From the NCBI RefSeq assembly GCF_000003605.2, contig NW_003113082.1:1-46028 (forward strand): DNA of 46,028 nt, written 5' to 3'. Below the pieces are notes generated by a model. That model was not told the origin of the DNA. It saw only the letters and a program-made list of their open reading frames with translations, and did no database searches. The stretch comes from Saccoglossus kowalevskii (taxonomy: Eukaryota; Hemichordata; Enteropneusta; Harrimaniidae). Made by a program: the position numbers and the translations under genes. Of the stretch, positions 25,094-37,860 are shown piece by piece (position 1 is the first letter of the stretch; each line of letters opens with the position of its first letter).

Positions 25094-26310
25094 GGTAACA
25101 CTCACTCACATGGGTTATGAGCATATTAGGTAACACACAGTCACATGGATTATGAGTATACAAGGTAACACCCAGTCGCATGGGTTATGAGCACACAAGG
25201 TAACACCCAGTCAAATGGGTTATGAGCACACAAGGTAACACCCAGTCACATAGGTTATGAGTATAGTAGGTAACACCCACTCACATGGGTTATGAGCATA
25301 CTAGGTAACAGCCAGTCACATGGGTTATGAGCATACAAGGTAACACCCAGTCACATGGGTTATGAACACTCAAGGTAATACCCAGTCACATGGGTTATGA
25401 GCATACTAGGTAACACCCACTCACATGGGTTATGAGCATATTAGGTAACACCCAGTCACGTAGGTTATGAGCATACTAGGTAACACCCAGTCACATGGAT
25501 TATGAGCATACTAGGTAACACCCAGTCACATAGGTTATGAGCATACTAGGTAACACCAAGTCACATGGATTATGAGCATACTAGGTAACACCCAGTCGCA
25601 TGGGTTATGAGCACACACTGTAACACCCAGTCAAATGGGTTATGAGCACACAAAGTAACACCCAGTCACATGGGTTATGAGTATAGTAGGTAACACCCAC
25701 TCACATGGGTTATGAGCATACAAGGTAACACCCACTCACATTGGATATGAGCATACTAGGTAACACCCAGTCACATGGGTTATGAGCATACTAGGTAACA
25801 CCCAGTCACATGGGTTATGATCATACAAGGTAACACACAGTCATATGGGTTATGATCATACTAAGTAACACCCAGTCACATAGTAACACCCAGTCGCATG
25901 GTTTATGAGCATACTATGTAATACCCAGTCACATGGGTTATGAGCATAAAGGGTAACACGCAGTCCAATGGGCTATGAGCATACTAAGTAACACCCAGTC
26001 ACATAGTAACACCCAGTCGCATGGGTTATGAGCATACTAGGTAACACCCACTCACATTGGTTATGAGCACACAAGGGAACACGCAGTTGCATGGGTTATG
26101 AGCATACTAGGCAACACCCAGTCACATGGGTTATGAGCATACTAGGTAACACCCAGTCACATGGGTTATGAGCATACTAGGTGACAGCCAGATACATGAG
26201 TTATGAGCATACTGGGTAACACCCAGTCACACGGGTTATGAGCATACAAGGTAACACCCAGTCACATGGGTTATGGGCATACAAGGTAACACCCAGTCAC
26301 ATGGGTTATG

Positions 26311-29202
26311 AGCATACAAGTTAACACCCAGTCACATGGGTTATGAGCACACAAGGTAACACCCAGTCACATGGGTTATGAGCACACAAGGTAACACCCG
26401 GTCGCATTGGTTATGAGCACACAAGGTAACACCCAGTCACATGGGTTATGAGCATATTAGGTAACACCCAGTCACATGGATTATGAGTATACAAGGTAAC
26501 ACCCAGTCGCATGGGTTATGAGCACACACAGTAACACCCAGTCAAATGGGTTATGAGCACACAAGGTAACACCCAGTCACATGGGTTATGAGTATAGTAG
26601 GTAACACCCACTCACATGGGTTATGAGCATACTAGGTAACAGCCAGTCACATGGGTTATGAGCATACAAGGTAACACCCAGTCACATGGGTTATGAGCAC
26701 TCAAGGTAATACCCAGTCGAATGGGTTATGAGCATACTAGGTAACACCCACTCACATGGGTTATGAGCATATTAGGTAACACCCAGTCACGTAGGTTATG
26801 AGCATACTAGGTAACACCCAGTCACATGCATTATGAGCATACTAGGTAACACCCAGTCACATAGGTTATGAGCATACTAGGTAACACCAAGTCACATGGA
26901 TTATGAGCATACTAGGTAACACCCAGTCGCATGGTTTATGAGCACACACTGTAACACCCAGTCAAATGGGTTATGAGCACACAAGGTAACACCCAGTCAC
27001 ATGGGTTATGAGTATAGTAGGTAACACCCACTCACATGGGTTATGAGCATACTAGGTAACAGCCAGTCACATGGGTTATGAGCATACAAGGTAAAACCCA
27101 GTCACATGGGTTATGAGCACACAAGGTAATACCCAGTCACATGGGTTATGAGCATACTGAGTAACACCCACTCATATGGGTTATGAGCATACTAGGTAAC
27201 ACACAATCACATGGGTTATGAGCATACTAGTTAACACACACTCACATGGGTTATGAGCATGCTAGATAACACCCAGTCACATGGGTTATGAGCATACTAG
27301 GTAACACCCAGTCACATGGGTTATGAGCACACAAGGTAACACCCAGTCACATGGGTTATGAGCATACTAGGTAACACCCAGTCACATGGGTTATGAGCTT
27401 ACCAGGTATTACCCAGTCACATGAGTTATGAGCACACAAGGTAACACACAGTCGCATGGGTTATGAGGATATTAGGTAACACTCACTCACATGAGTTATG
27501 AGCATACTAGGTAACACACAGTCACAAGGGTTATGAGCACACAAGGTAATACCCAGTCACATGGGTTATGAGCATACTAGGTAACACCCACTCACATGGA
27601 TTATGAGTATACAAGGTAACACCCAGTCGCATGGGTTATGAGCACACACGGTAACACCCAGTCAAATGGGTTATGAGCACACAAGGTAACACCCAGTCAC
27701 ATGGGTTATGAGTATAGTAGGTAACACCCACTCACATGGGTTATGAGCATACTAGGTAATAGCCAGTCACATGGGTTATGAGCATACAAGGTAACACCCA
27801 GTCACATGGGTTATGAGCACTCAAGGTAATACCCAGTCGAATGGGTTATGAGCATACTAGGTAACACCCACTCACATGGGTTATGAGCATATTAGGTAAC
27901 ACCCAGTCACGTAGGTTATGAGCATACTAGGTAACACCCAGTCACAGGGATTATGAGCATACTAGGTAACACCCAGTCACATAGGTTATGAGCATACTAG
28001 GTAACACCAAGTCACATGGATTATGGGCATACTAGATAACACCCAGTCGCATGGGTTATGAGCACACACTGTAACACCCAGTCAAATGGGTTATGAGCAC
28101 ACAAGGTAACACCCAGTCACATGGGTTATGAGTATAGTAGGTAACACCCACTCACATGGGTTATGAGCATACTAGGTAACAGCCAGTCACATGGGTTATG
28201 AGCATACAAGGTAAAACCCAGTCACATGGGTTATGAGCACACAAGGTAATACCCAGTCACATGGGTTATGAGCATACTGGGTAACACCCACTCACATGGG
28301 TTATGAGCATACTAGGTAACAGCCAGTCACATGGGTTATGAGCATACAAGGTAACACCCAGTCACATGGGTTATGAGCACTCAAGGTAATACCCAGTCAC
28401 ATGGGTTATGAGCTTACCAGGTATTACCCAGTCACATGAGTTATGAGCACACAAGGTAACACACAGTCGCATGGGTTATGAGGATATTAGGTAACACTCA
28501 CTCACATGAGTTATGAGCATACTAGGTAGCACACAGTCACAAGGGTTATGAGCACACAAAGTAATACCCAGTCACATGGGTTATGAGCATACTAGGTAAC
28601 ACCCACTCACATGGGTTATGAGAATACTAAGTAACACTTACCCGGGACACCCACTCACATGGGTTATGAGTATACTAGGTAACACACAATCACATGGGTT
28701 ATGAGCATACTAGGTAACACCCAGTCGCATGGGTTATGAGCATACAAGGTAACACCCAGTCACATGGGTTATGAGCATACTAGTTAATACCCAGTCGCAT
28801 GGGTTATGAGCATATACAAGGTAACAACCAGTCACATGGGTTATGAGCACACAAGGTAACACACAGTCGCATGGGTTATGAGCATGCTAGGTAACAACCA
28901 GTCACATAGGTTAGGAGCACACTAGGTAACACGCAGCCAAATGGGCTATGAGCATTCTAATTAACACCCAGTCACATAGTATTACCCAGTCGCATGGGTT
29001 ATGAGTATACTAGGTAACACCCAGTCACATTGGTTATGAGCACACAAGGTAACACCCAGTCACATGGGTTATTAGCACATAAGGTAACACCCACTCACAT
29101 AGGTTATGAGCATACTCGGTAACACCCAGTCACATGGATTATGAGCATACTAGGTAACACCCAGTCACATGGGTTATGAGCACACAAGGTAACACCCACT
29201 CA
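26311..29202 (+). repeat. Segment beta, copy 2 (expanded), with short alpha-like lead-in
   Basis: Opens with an alpha-like stretch (CCCGGTCGCATTGG at about 26,398) and then beta units. It holds the second CCCGGG unit (28,641) in a variant context (AACACTTACCCGGG). It is longer than other beta copies because of the 1,120-bp internal duplication and an extra CATACTCGG/GGATTATGAG stretch near 29,100, which other beta copies lack but the central domain has (for example near 7,375). Confidence 0.75.
26481..28640 (+). repeat. Internal tandem duplication, 1,120 bp per unit (32 monomers)
   Basis: GAGTATACAAGG at about 26,485 and 27,605, the CAAGGTAATACCCAGTCGA stretch at 26,701 and 27,821, and GTAAAACCCA at 27,091 and 28,211 all differ by 1,120 bp, exactly 32 monomers. 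Near the end the second unit is three monomers shorter, so the GCTTACCAGGTATTACCC stretch recurs after 1,015 bp (27,396 and 28,411). Confidence 0.8.
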
Positions 29203-29794
29203 CATTGGATATGAGCATACTAGGTAACTCCCAGTCACATGGGTTATGAGCATACTAGGTAACACCCAGTCACATGGGTTATGATCATACAAGGTAACAC
29301 ACAGTCATATGGGTTATGAGCATACTAAGTAACACCCAGTCACATAGTAACACCCAGTCGCATGGTTTATGAGCATACTAGGTAATACCCAGTCACATGT
29401 GTTATGAGCATAAAAGGTAACACGCAGTCAAATGGGCTATGAGCATACTACGTAACACCCAGTCACATAGTAACACCCAGTCGCATGGGTTATGAGCATA
29501 CTAGGTAACACCCACTCACATTGGTTATGAGCACACAAGGGAACACGCAGTTGCATGGGTTATGAGCATACTAGGTAACACCCAGTCACTTGGTTTATGT
29601 GCATACTAGGTAACACTCAGTCACATGGGTTATGAGCATACTAGGTAACAGCCAGTCACATGGGTTATGAGCATACTGGGTAACACCCAGTCACACGGGT
29701 TATGAGCATACAAGGTAACACCCAGTCACATGGGTTATGGGCATACAAGGTAACACCCAGTCACATGGGTTATGAGCATACAAGGTAACACCCA
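29203..29794 (+). repeat. Segment gamma, copy 2
   Basis: Same order as gamma1 from CATTGGATATGAGC, with CATAAAAGG at 29,409. It carries private variants (CATGTGTTATG near 29,397 and CACTTGGTTTATGTGC near 29,587). It leads into alpha3 instead of delta. Confidence 0.72.
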
Positions 29795-30840
29795 GTCACA
29801 TGGGTTATGAGCACACAAGGTAACACCCAGTCACATGGGTTATGAGCACACAAGGTAACACCCAGTCACATGGGTTATGAGCATACTTGGTAAGACCCTG
29901 TCACATGGGTTATGAGCATACTAGGTAACACCCTGTCACATGGGTTATGAGCACACAAGGTAACACCCAGTCACATGGGTTATGAGCATACTAGGTAATA
30001 CCCAGTCACATGGGTTATGAGCATACTTTGTAAGACCCTGTCACATGGGTTATGAGCATACTAGGTAACACCCAGTCACATGGGTTATGAGCACACAAGG
30101 TAACACCCAGTCACATGGGTTATGAGCACACAAAGTAACACCCAGTCACATGGGTTATGAGCACTCAAGGTAACACCCAGTCACATGGGTTATGAGCACA
30201 CAAGGTAACACCCTGTCACATGGGTTATGATCACACAAGGTAACACCCATTCACATGGGTTATGAGCACACAAGGTAACACCCAGTCACATGGGTTATGA
30301 GCACTCAAGGTAACACCCAGTCACATGGGTTATGAGCGTACTTGGTAAGACCCTGTCACATGGGTTATGAGCACACAAGGTAACACCCAGTCACATGGGT
30401 TATGAGCACACAAGGTAACACCCGGTCGAATTGGTTATGAGCACACAAGGTAACACCCAGTCACATGGGTTATGAGCATATTAGGTAACACCCAGTCACA
30501 TGGATTATGAGTATACAAGGTAACACCCAGTCGCATGGGTTATGAGCACACACGGTAACACCCAGTCAAATGGGTTATGAGCACACAAGGTAACACCCAG
30601 TCACATGGGTTATGAGTATAGTAGGTAACACCCACTCACATGGGTTATGAGCATACTAGGTAACAGCCAGTCACATGGGTTATGAGCATACAAGGTAACA
30701 CCCAGTCACATGGGTTATGAGCATATTAGGTAACACCCAGTCACGTAGGTTACGAGCATACTAGGTAACACCCAGTCACATGGATTATGAGCATACTAGG
30801 TAACACCCAGTCACATAGGTTATGAGCATACTAGGTAACA
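29795..30840 (+). repeat. Segment alpha, copy 3
   Basis: CCCGGTCGAATTGG at 30,421 fits alpha2 at offset 26,517. The unit that is AGTCCATGG in the other three alpha copies is still AGTCACATGG here (about 30,178), so this copy keeps the ancestral state and the 2-bp deletion arose in the lineage of copies 1, 2 and 4. Confidence 0.8.
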
Positions 30841-32405
30841 CCAAGTCACATGGATTATGAGCATACTAGGAAACACTCAGTCGCATGGGTTATGAGCACA
30901 CACTGTAACACCCAGTCAAATGGGTTATGAGCACACAAGGTAACACCCAGTCACATGGGTTATGAGTATAGTAGGTAACACCCACTCACATGGGTTATGA
31001 GCATACTAGGTAACAGCCAGTCACATGGGTTATGAGCATACAAGGTAAAACACAGTCACATGGGTTATGAGCACACAAGGTAATACCCAGTCACATGGGT
31101 TATGAGCATACTGGGTAACACCCACTCATATGGGTTATGAGCATACTAGGTAACACACAATCACATGGGTTATGAGCATACTAGTTAACACCCACTCACA
31201 TGGGTTATGAGCATGCTAGATAACACCCAGTCACATGGGTTATGAGCATACTAGGTAACACCCAGTCACATGGATTATGAGTACACAAGGTAACACCCAG
31301 TCACATGGGTTATGAGCATACTAGGTAACACCCAGTCACATGGGTTATGAGCTTACCAGGTAACACCCAGTCACATGAGTTATGAGCACACAAGGTAACA
31401 CACAGTCGCATGGGTTATGAGGATATTAGGTAACACTCACTCACATGGGTTATGAGCATACTAGGTAACACACAGTCACAAGGGTTATGAGCACACAAGG
31501 TAATACCAAGTCACATGGGTTATGAGCATACTAGGTAACACCCACTCACATGGGTTATGAGAATACTAGGTAACACCTACCCGGGACACCCACTCACATG
31601 GGTTATGAGTATACTAGGTAACACACAATCACATGGGTTATGAGCATACTAGGTAACACCCAGTCGCATGGGTTATGAGCATACAAGGTAACAACCAGTC
31701 ACATGGGTTATGAGCATACTAGTTAATACCCAGTCGCATGGGTTATGAGCGTACAAGGTAACAACCAGTCACATGGGTTATGAGCACACAAGGTAACACA
31801 CAGTCGCATGCGTTATGAGCATGCTAGGTAACAACCAGTCACATAGGTTAGGAGCACACTAGGTAACACGCAGCCAAATGGGCTATGAGCATTCTAAGTA
31901 ACACCCAGTCACATAGTATTACCCAGTCGCATGGGTTATGAGTATACTAGGTAACACCCAGTCACATTGGTTATGAGCACACAAGGTAACACATAGTCAC
32001 ATGGGTTATTAGCACATAAGGTAACACCCACTCACATTGGATATGAGCATACTAGGTAACTCCCAGTCACATGGGTTATGAGCATACTAGGTAACACCCA
32101 GTCACATGGGTTATGATCATACAAGGTAACACACAGTCATATGGGTTATGAGCATACTAAGTAACACCCAGTCACATAGTAACACCCAGTCGCATGGTTT
32201 ATGAGCATACTAGGTAATACCCAGTCACATGGGTTATGAGCATAAAAGGTAACACGCAGTCAAATGGGCTATGAGCATACTAAGTAACACCCAGTCACAT
32301 AGTAACACCCAGTCGCATGGGTTATGAGCATACTAGGTAACAACCACTCACATTGGTTATGAGCACACAAGGGAACACGCAGTTGCATGGGTTATGAGCA
32401 TACTA
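30841..32405 (+). repeat. Segments beta3 and gamma3 (first unit of a tandem duplication)
   Basis: CCCGGG at 31,580 and CATAAAAGG at 32,241 fit beta1/gamma1 at offset 26,482. Gamma3 is cut short: after the GGGAACACGCAGTTGC unit the sequence jumps back to beta-type CATGGATTATG units at about 32,406, the start of the second copy. Confidence 0.8.
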
Positions 32406-34310
32406 GGTAACACCCAGTCACATGGATTATGAGCATACTAGGTAACACCCAGTCACATAGGTTATGAGCATACTAGGTAACACCAAGTCACATGGATTAT
32501 GAGCATACTAGGAAACACTCAGTCGCATGGGTTATGAGCACACACTGTAACACCCAGTCAAATGGGTTATGAGCACACAAGGTAACACCCAGTCACATGG
32601 GTTATGAGTATAGTAGGTAACACCCACTCACATGGGTTATGAGCATACTAGGTAACAGCCAGTCACATGGGTTATGAGCATACAAGGTAAAACACAGTCA
32701 CATTGGTTATGAGCACACAAGGTAATACCCAGTCACATGGGTTATGAGCATACTGGGTAACACCCACTCATATGGGTTATGAGCATACTAGGTAACACAC
32801 AATCACATGGGTTATGAGCATACTAGTTAACACCCACTCACATGGGTTATGAGCATGCTAGATAACACCCAGTCACATGGGTTATGAGCATACTAGGTAA
32901 CACCCAGTCACATGGATTATGAGTACACAAGGTAACACCCAGTCACATGGGTTATGAGCACACAAGGTAACACCCAGTCACATGGCTTATGAGCATACTA
33001 GGTAACACCGAGTCACATGGGTTATGAGCTTACCAGGTAACACCCAGTCACATGAGTTATGAGCACACAAGGTAACACACAGTCGCATGGGTTATGAGGA
33101 TATTAGGTAACACTCACTCACATGGGTTATGAGCATACTAGGTAACACACAGTCACAAGGGTTATGAGCACACAAGGTAATACCAAGTCACATGGGTTAT
33201 GAGCATACTAGGTAACACCCACTCACATGGGTTATGAGAATACTAGGTAACACCTACCCGGGACACCCACTCACATGGGTTATGAGTATACTAGGTAACA
33301 CACAATCACATGGGTTATGAGCATACTAGGTAACACCCAGTCGCATGGGTTATGAGCATACAAGGTAACAACCAGTCACATGGGTTATGAGCATACTAGT
33401 TAATACCCAGTCGCATGGGTTATGAGCGTACAAGGTAACAACCAGTCACATGGGTTATGAGCACACAAGGTAACACACAGTCGCATGCGTTATGAGCATG
33501 CTAGGTAACAACCAGTCACATAGGTTAGGAGCACACTAGGTAACACGCAGCCAAATGGGCTATGAGCATTCTAAGTAACACCCAGTCACATAGTATTACC
33601 CAGTCGCATGGGTTATGAGTATACTAGGTAACACCCAGTCACATTGGTTATGAGCACACAAGGTAACACCCAGTCACATGGGTTATTAGCACATAAGGTA
33701 ACACCCACTCACATTGGATATGAGCATACTAGGTAACTCCCAGTCACATGGGTTATGAGCATACTAGGTAACACCCAGTCACATGGGTTATGATCATACA
33801 AGGTAACACACAGTCATATGGGTTATGAGCATACTAAGTAACACCCAGTCACATAGTAACACCCAGTCGCATGGTTTATGAGCATACTAGGTAATACCCA
33901 GTCACATGGGTTATGAGCATAAAAGGTAACACGCAGTCAAATGGGCTATGAGCATACTAAGTAACACCCAGTCACATAGTAACACCCAGTCGCATGGGTT
34001 ATGAGCATACTAGGTAACAACCACTCACATTGGTTATGAGCACACAAGGGAACACGCAGTTGCATGGGTTATGAGCATACTAGGTAACACCCAGTCACAT
34101 GGGTTATGAGCATACTAGGTAACACCCAGTCACATGGGTTATGAGCATACTAGGTAACAGCCAGTCACATGGGTTATGAGCATACTGGGTAACACCCAGT
34201 CACACGGGTTATGAGCATACAAGGTAACACCCAGTCACATGGGTTATGGGCATACAAGGTAACACCCAGTCACATGGGTTATGAGCATACAAGGTAACAC
34301 CCAGTCACAT
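32406..34310 (+). repeat. Segments beta4 and gamma4 (second unit of the tandem duplication)
   Basis: CCCGGG spacing from copy 3 to copy 4 is 1,677 bp, which equals 46 monomers plus three 18-bp half-units plus the 13-bp insertion. The GGAAACACTCAG unit near 30,870 recurs near 32,512 after 1,642 bp, one monomer less, because copy 4 has one more CACACAAGG unit near 32,950. Gamma4 is complete and passes into delta2. Confidence 0.82.
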
Positions 34311-34880
34311 GGATTATGAGCACACAAGGTAACACCCAGTCACATGAGTTATGAGCACACAAGGTAACACCCAGTCACATGGGTTATGAGCATACTTGGT
34401 AAGACCCTGTCACATGGGTTATGAGCATACTAGGTAACACCCTGTCACATGGGTTATAAGCACACAAGGTAACACCCAGTCACATGGGTTATGAGCATAC
34501 TAGGTAATACCCAGTCACATGGGTTATGAGCATACTTGGTAAGACCCTGTCACATGGGTTATGAGCATACTAGGTAACACCCAGTCACATGGGTTATGAG
34601 CACACAAGGTAACACCCAGTCACATGGGTTATGAGCACACAAGGTAACACCCAGTCATATGGGTTATGAGCACACAAGGTAACACCCAGTCACATGGGTT
34701 ATGAGCACACAAGGTAACACCCAGTCATATGGGTTATGAGCACACAAGGTAACACCCTGTCACATGGGTTATGAGCACACAAGGTAACACCCATTCACAT
34801 GGGTTATGAGCACACAAGGTAACACCCAGTCACATGGGTTATGAGCACTCAAGGTAACACCCAGTCACATGGGTTATGAG
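34311..34880 (+). repeat. Segment delta, copy 2
   Basis: Colinear with delta1 (offset 32,810) and with delta3 (offset 7,406). It is followed by a segment resembling the end of alpha1 rather than by epsilon. Confidence 0.75.
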
Positions 34881-35393
34881 CATAGTAGGTAACACCCACT
34901 CACATGGGTTATGAGCATACTAGGTAACAGCCAGTCACATGGGTTATGAGCATACAAGGTAACACCCAGTCACATGGGTTATGAGCATATTAGGTAACAC
35001 CCAGTCACGTAGGTTACGAGCATACTAGCTAACACCCAGTCACCTGGATTATGAGCATACTAGGTAACACCCAGTCACATAGGTTATGAGCATACTAGGT
35101 AACACCCAGTCACCTGGATTATGAGCATACTAGGTAACACCCAGTCACATAGGTTATGAGCATACTAGGTAACACCCAGTCGCATGGTTTATGAGCATAC
35201 TAGGTAATACCCAGTCACATGGGTTATGAGCATAAAAGGTAACACGCAGTCAAATGGGCTATGAGCATACTAAGTAACACCCAGTCACATAGTAACACCC
35301 AGTCGCATGGGTTATGAGCATACTAGGTAACAACCACTCACATTGGTTATGAGCACACAAGGGAACACGCAGTTGCATGGGTTATGAGCATAC
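34881..35393 (+). repeat. Copy of the alpha1/gamma-like boundary (about 758-1,270)
   Basis: The CTAGCTAAC unit, both CACCTGG units (35,043 and 35,113) and CATAAAAGG (35,231) fit 760-1,270 at offset 34,123. At about 35,393 the sequence switches to delta/epsilon-type CACACAAGG and CAGTCATATGGG units. Confidence 0.78.
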
Positions 35394-36730
35394 TAGGTAA
35401 CACCCAGTCACATGGGTTATGAGCACACAAGGTAACACCCAGTCACATGGGTTATGAGCACACAAGGTAACACCCAGTCATATGGGTTATGAGCACACAA
35501 GGTAACACCCAGTCACATGGGTTATGAGCACACAAGGTAACACCCAGTCATATGGGTTATGAGCACACAAGGTAACACCCTGTCACATGGGTTATGAGCA
35601 CACAAGGTAACACCCATTCACATGGGTTATGAGCACACAAGGTAACACCCAGTCACATGGGTTATGAGCACTCAAGGTAACACCCAGTCACATGGGTTAT
35701 GAGCATACTTGGTAAGACCCTGTCACATGGGTTATGAGCACACAAGGTAACACCCAGTCACATGGGTTATGAGCACACAAGGTAACACCCAGTCACATGG
35801 GTTATGAGCACTCAAGGTAACACCCAGTCACATGGGTTAAGAGCACACAAGGTAACACCCAGTCGCATTGGTTATGAGCACACAAGGTAACACCCAGTCA
35901 CAAGGGTTATGAGCACACAAGGTATCACCCTGTCACATGGGTTATGAGCACTCAAGGTAACACCCAGTCACATGGGTTATGAGCACACAAGGTAACACCC
36001 AGTCGCATTGGTTATGAGCACACAAGGTAACACCCAGTCACATGGGTTATGAGCATACTCGGTAACACCCAGTCACATGGGTTATGAGCATACTAGGTAA
36101 CACCCTGTCACATGGGTTATGAGCATACAAGTTAACACCCAGTCACATGGATTATGAGCATACTCGGTAACACCCCGTCACATGGATTATGAGCATACTC
36201 GGTAACACCCAGTCACATGGGTTATGAGCACACAAGGCAACACCCAGTCACATGGGTTATGAGCATACTAGGTAACACCCAGTCACATGGGTTATGAGCA
36301 CACAAGGTAACACCCATTCGCATTGGTTATGAGCACACAAGGTAACACCCAGTCACATGGGTTATGAGCATACTGGGTAAGACCCAGTCACATGGGTTAT
36401 GAGCATACTAGGTAACACCCTGTCACATGGGTTATGAGCACACAAGGTAACACCCAGTCACATGGGTTATGAGCATACTTGGTAAGACCCTGTCACATGG
36501 GTTGTGAGCACACAAGGTAACACCCAGTCACATGGGTTATGAGCACACAAGGTAACACCCTGTCACATGGGTTATAAGCACACAAGGTAACACCCAGTCA
36601 CATGGGTTATGAGCATACTAGGTAATACCCAGTCACATGGGTTATAAGCATACTTGGTAAGACCCTGTCACATGGGTTATGAGCATACTAGGTAACACCC
36701 AGTCACATGGGTTATGAGCACACAAGGTAA
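35385..36730 (+). repeat. Epsilon (type a) block, first copy of a ~1.34-kb tandem repeat
   Basis: TGAGCATACTAGG at 35,385 recurs at 36,731, 1,346 bp later. After the 10-bp deletion at 36,808 the offset is 1,336 (CCCCGTC at 36,173 and 37,509; TACTGGGTAAGACCC near 36,373 and 37,709). The last ~250 bp differ from the second copy: four monomers are missing before a GGTTGTGAGC unit and delta-like TTATAAGC units follow. Confidence 0.75.
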
Positions 36731-36781
36731 TGAGCATACTAGGTAACACCCAGTCACATGGGTTATGAGCACACAAGGTAA
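36680..36781 (+). repeat. Off-register 51-bp direct duplication / junction at 36,731
   Basis: The 51 bases 36,680-36,730 are repeated at 36,731-36,781. Because 51 is 70 minus 19, AAGGTAA runs straight into TGAGCATACTAGG and 19 bases of one monomer are missing. It coincides with the start of the second epsilon-a copy. I did not see this junction elsewhere in the window. Confidence 0.85.
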
Positions 36782-37860
36782 CACCCAGTCACATGGGTTA
36801 TGAGCACACCCAGTCATATGGGTTATGAGCACACAAGGTAACACCCAGTCACATGGGTTATGAGCACACAAGGTAACACCCAGTCATATGGGTTATGAGC
36901 ACACAAGGTAACACCCTGTCACATGGGTTATGAGCACACAAGGTAACACCCATTCACATGGGTTATGAGCACACAAGGTAACACCCAGTCACATGGGTTA
37001 TGAGCACTCAAGGTAACACCCAGTCACATGGGTTATGAGCATACTTGGTAAGACCCTGTCACATGGGTTATGAGCACACAAGGTAACACCCAGTCACATG
37101 GGTTATGAGCACACAAGGTAACACCCAGTCACATGGGTTATGAGCACTCAAGGTAACACCCAGTCACATGGGTTAAGAGCACACAAGGTAACACCCAGTC
37201 GCATTGGTTATGAGCACACAAGGTAACACCCAGTCACAAGGGTTATGAGCACACAAGGTATCACCCTGTCACATGGGTTATGAGCACTCAAGGTAACACC
37301 CAGTCACATGGGTTATGAGCACACAAGGTAACACCCAGTCGCATTGGTTATGAGCACACAAGGTAACACCCAGTCACATGGGTTATGAGCATACTCGGTA
37401 ACACCCAGTCACATGGGTTATGAGCATACTAGGTAACACCCTGTCACATGGGTTATGAGCATACAAGTTAACACCCAGTCACATGGATTATGAGCATACT
37501 CGGTAACACCCCGTCACATGGATTATGAGCATACTCGGTAACACCCAGTCACATGGGTTATGAGCACACAAGGCAACACCCAGTCACATGGGTTATGAGC
37601 ATACTAGGTAACACCCAGTCACATGGGTTATGAGCACACAAGGTAACACCCATTCGCATTGGTTATGAGCACACAAGGTAACACCCAGTCACATGGGTTA
37701 TGAGCATACTGGGTAAGACCCAGTCACATGGGTTATGAGCATACTAGGTAACACCCTGTCACATGGGTTATGAGCACACAAGGTAACACCCAGTCACATG
37801 GGTTATGAGCACACAAGGTAACACCCAGTCACATGGGTTATGAGCACACAAGGTAACACC
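36737..37860 (+). repeat. Epsilon (type a), second copy
   Basis: Colinear with the first copy at offset 1,336 and with 42,000-43,110 at offset 5,247 (CCCCGTC at 37,509 and 42,756; GCAAACAAGG at about 37,880 and 43,127). Confidence 0.75.
36790..36825 (+). repeat. 25-bp monomer with a 10-bp deletion
   Basis: GAGCACAC joins CCAGTCATATGG at about 36,808, with the ten bases AAGGTAACAC missing. The equivalent unit in the first copy (about 35,460) is full length. Together with the 36,731 junction it removes 29 bases and locally opens the minus-strand frame. Confidence 0.85.

Larger units (their letters stand above)
6118..26310 (+). repeat. Central domain of gamma-derived higher-order repeats
   Basis: About 20 kb built from gamma-type units only. 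I saw none of the alpha/delta/epsilon landmarks here: no GTAAGACCCTG, no CCCTGTC, no CCCGGG. The CATAAAAGGTAACACGCAG unit recurs at 6,425, 7,669, 9,254, 10,637, 11,338, 12,686, 13,317, 15,050, 15,751, 17,222, 18,308, 19,009, 19,885, 20,586, 22,888, 24,473 and, as CATAAAGGG, near 25,945. The commonest spacing is 701 bp; others (1,348, 1,471, 1,585, 1,733) reflect inserted or missing blocks. No gene or non-repeat DNA is present. Confidence 0.85.

Noticed and set aside
36677-36871. Minus-strand 64-residue open frame
   Set aside because: It begins with TTG, not ATG, consists only of translated satellite, and is open only because the 19- and 10-bp losses at 36,731 and 36,808 shift the frame past the recurring stops. 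No gene.
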